NCBI RefSeq assembly: GCF_000332155.1
Contig: NZ_KB235904.1
Location: 896,946-960,945, forward strand
Direction of reading: 5' to 3'
DNA from: Kamptonema formosum PCC 6407
GTDB taxonomy: Bacteria; Cyanobacteriota; Cyanobacteriia; Cyanobacteriales; Microcoleaceae
Length of the DNA stretch: 64,000 nt
The notes beneath the pieces were generated by a model, which saw nothing but the letters and a program-made list of their open reading frames with translations, was not told the DNA's origin and made no database searches. Position 1 is the stretch's first letter, and each line of letters starts with the position of its first letter. The position numbers and the translations under genes were made by a program. This document shows, piece after piece, positions 63,878-64,000 of the stretch.

Positions 63878-64000
63878 CTAAAACGGTGACACTTTATCCC
63901 GTTTTTCCTCCTCTCGTAAATCAGTTTTTCCATCCAAACTCATGTTACCGTCTGGCGGATGTTGTGGCTGTTCGCGCTTCTTAAAGCGATCGCGAGCCGA
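63878..64000 (-). CDS. C-terminal end of an unidentified protein (cut by window edge)
   Basis: A frame entering from the right edge codes for 40 residues ending EEEKRDKVSPF, including SARDRFKKREQPQHPPDG. It is hydrophilic and disordered-looking. It ends at TAG (63880-63878). It is too short to identify and may be a chance frame. Confidence 0.35.
   Translation of the reverse strand, partial: SARDRFKKREQPQHPPDGNMSLDGKTDLREEEKRDKVSPF

Noticed and set aside
1-64000. Many GCGATCGC octamers
   Set aside because: These are HIP1 palindromes spread through genes and spacers of cyanobacteria; they are not local operators.

Overview
The window is chromosomal DNA from a cyanobacterium, most likely a filamentous non-heterocystous one (Oscillatoria/Microcoleus/Kamptonema-like). 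The evidence is an intact psaA-psaB pair, many HIP1 palindromes (GCGATCGC), heptameric short tandem repeats between genes, a PatA-type response regulator, Uma2-family proteins and a NACHT/HEAT-type protein. The genus is an inference.

Left part (1-15236, all minus strand): one long run of about 18 closely packed genes for surface-glycan building blocks. Transcription enters at a fused ADP-heptose enzyme (cytidylyltransferase-type domain + PfkB kinase), then a GmhB-type phosphatase, an NAD-dependent epimerase, a HAD hydrolase, a choline/aminoglycoside-kinase-like protein, a transketolase split into two genes, a methyltransferase, a 2OG-Fe(II) oxygenase and an LIC12192-family protein (both 'sporadic carbohydrate cluster' families), three more methyltransferases around a RmlD-like reductase, a UDP-sugar-type epimerase, a Nudix hydrolase, a GmhA isomerase and a methyltransferase cut by the window edge. 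GmhA + kinase/nucleotidyltransferase + GmhB form a heptose-nucleotide route; the remaining genes look like decoration chemistry.

Middle (15727-33487): two large paralogous TPR proteins with an unassigned, possibly glycosyltransferase-like C-terminal region (plus strand); a CDP-deoxysugar operon rfbF-rfbG-rfbC-C-methyltransferase-rfbD with ATGA overlaps; a GDP-mannose 4,6-dehydratase; a secreted GH39-like protein; a 1179-residue triple glycosyltransferase; and a TPR protein ending beside an IS630 relic. The triple glycosyltransferase, together with a separate GT2 gene at 42288, carries four copies of an unnamed helical module of about 90 residues.

Right-centre (34088-47846): housekeeping genes (recR, yciH-like, truB, yidD, trpE, phzF-like) mixed with a Wzy/WaaL-like membrane protein, a GT4 glycosyltransferase, an RTX protein and a PatA-like regulator. 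Heptamer arrays run up to the start codons of several of these genes, and G/A-rich repeats have entered the truB reading frame. A wreck of an IS5-like element, an IS701 fragment and a truncated Uma2 gene lies at 43349-45128.

Right (47953-64000): a small accessory island with two paralogous unknown proteins flanking a HEAT-repeat protein that keeps a NACHT-type tail but has lost its NTPase, an HNH endonuclease with a small partner, and Uma2. It is followed by an XRE regulator, two small unknown genes, an ABM-domain protein, psaB and psaA (minus strand), a lipoprotein, a GHL10 glycoside hydrolase, a C-terminally truncated SDR and a chloroperoxidase-type hydrolase whose base usage looks foreign. 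No tRNA, rRNA or CRISPR array was recognised.
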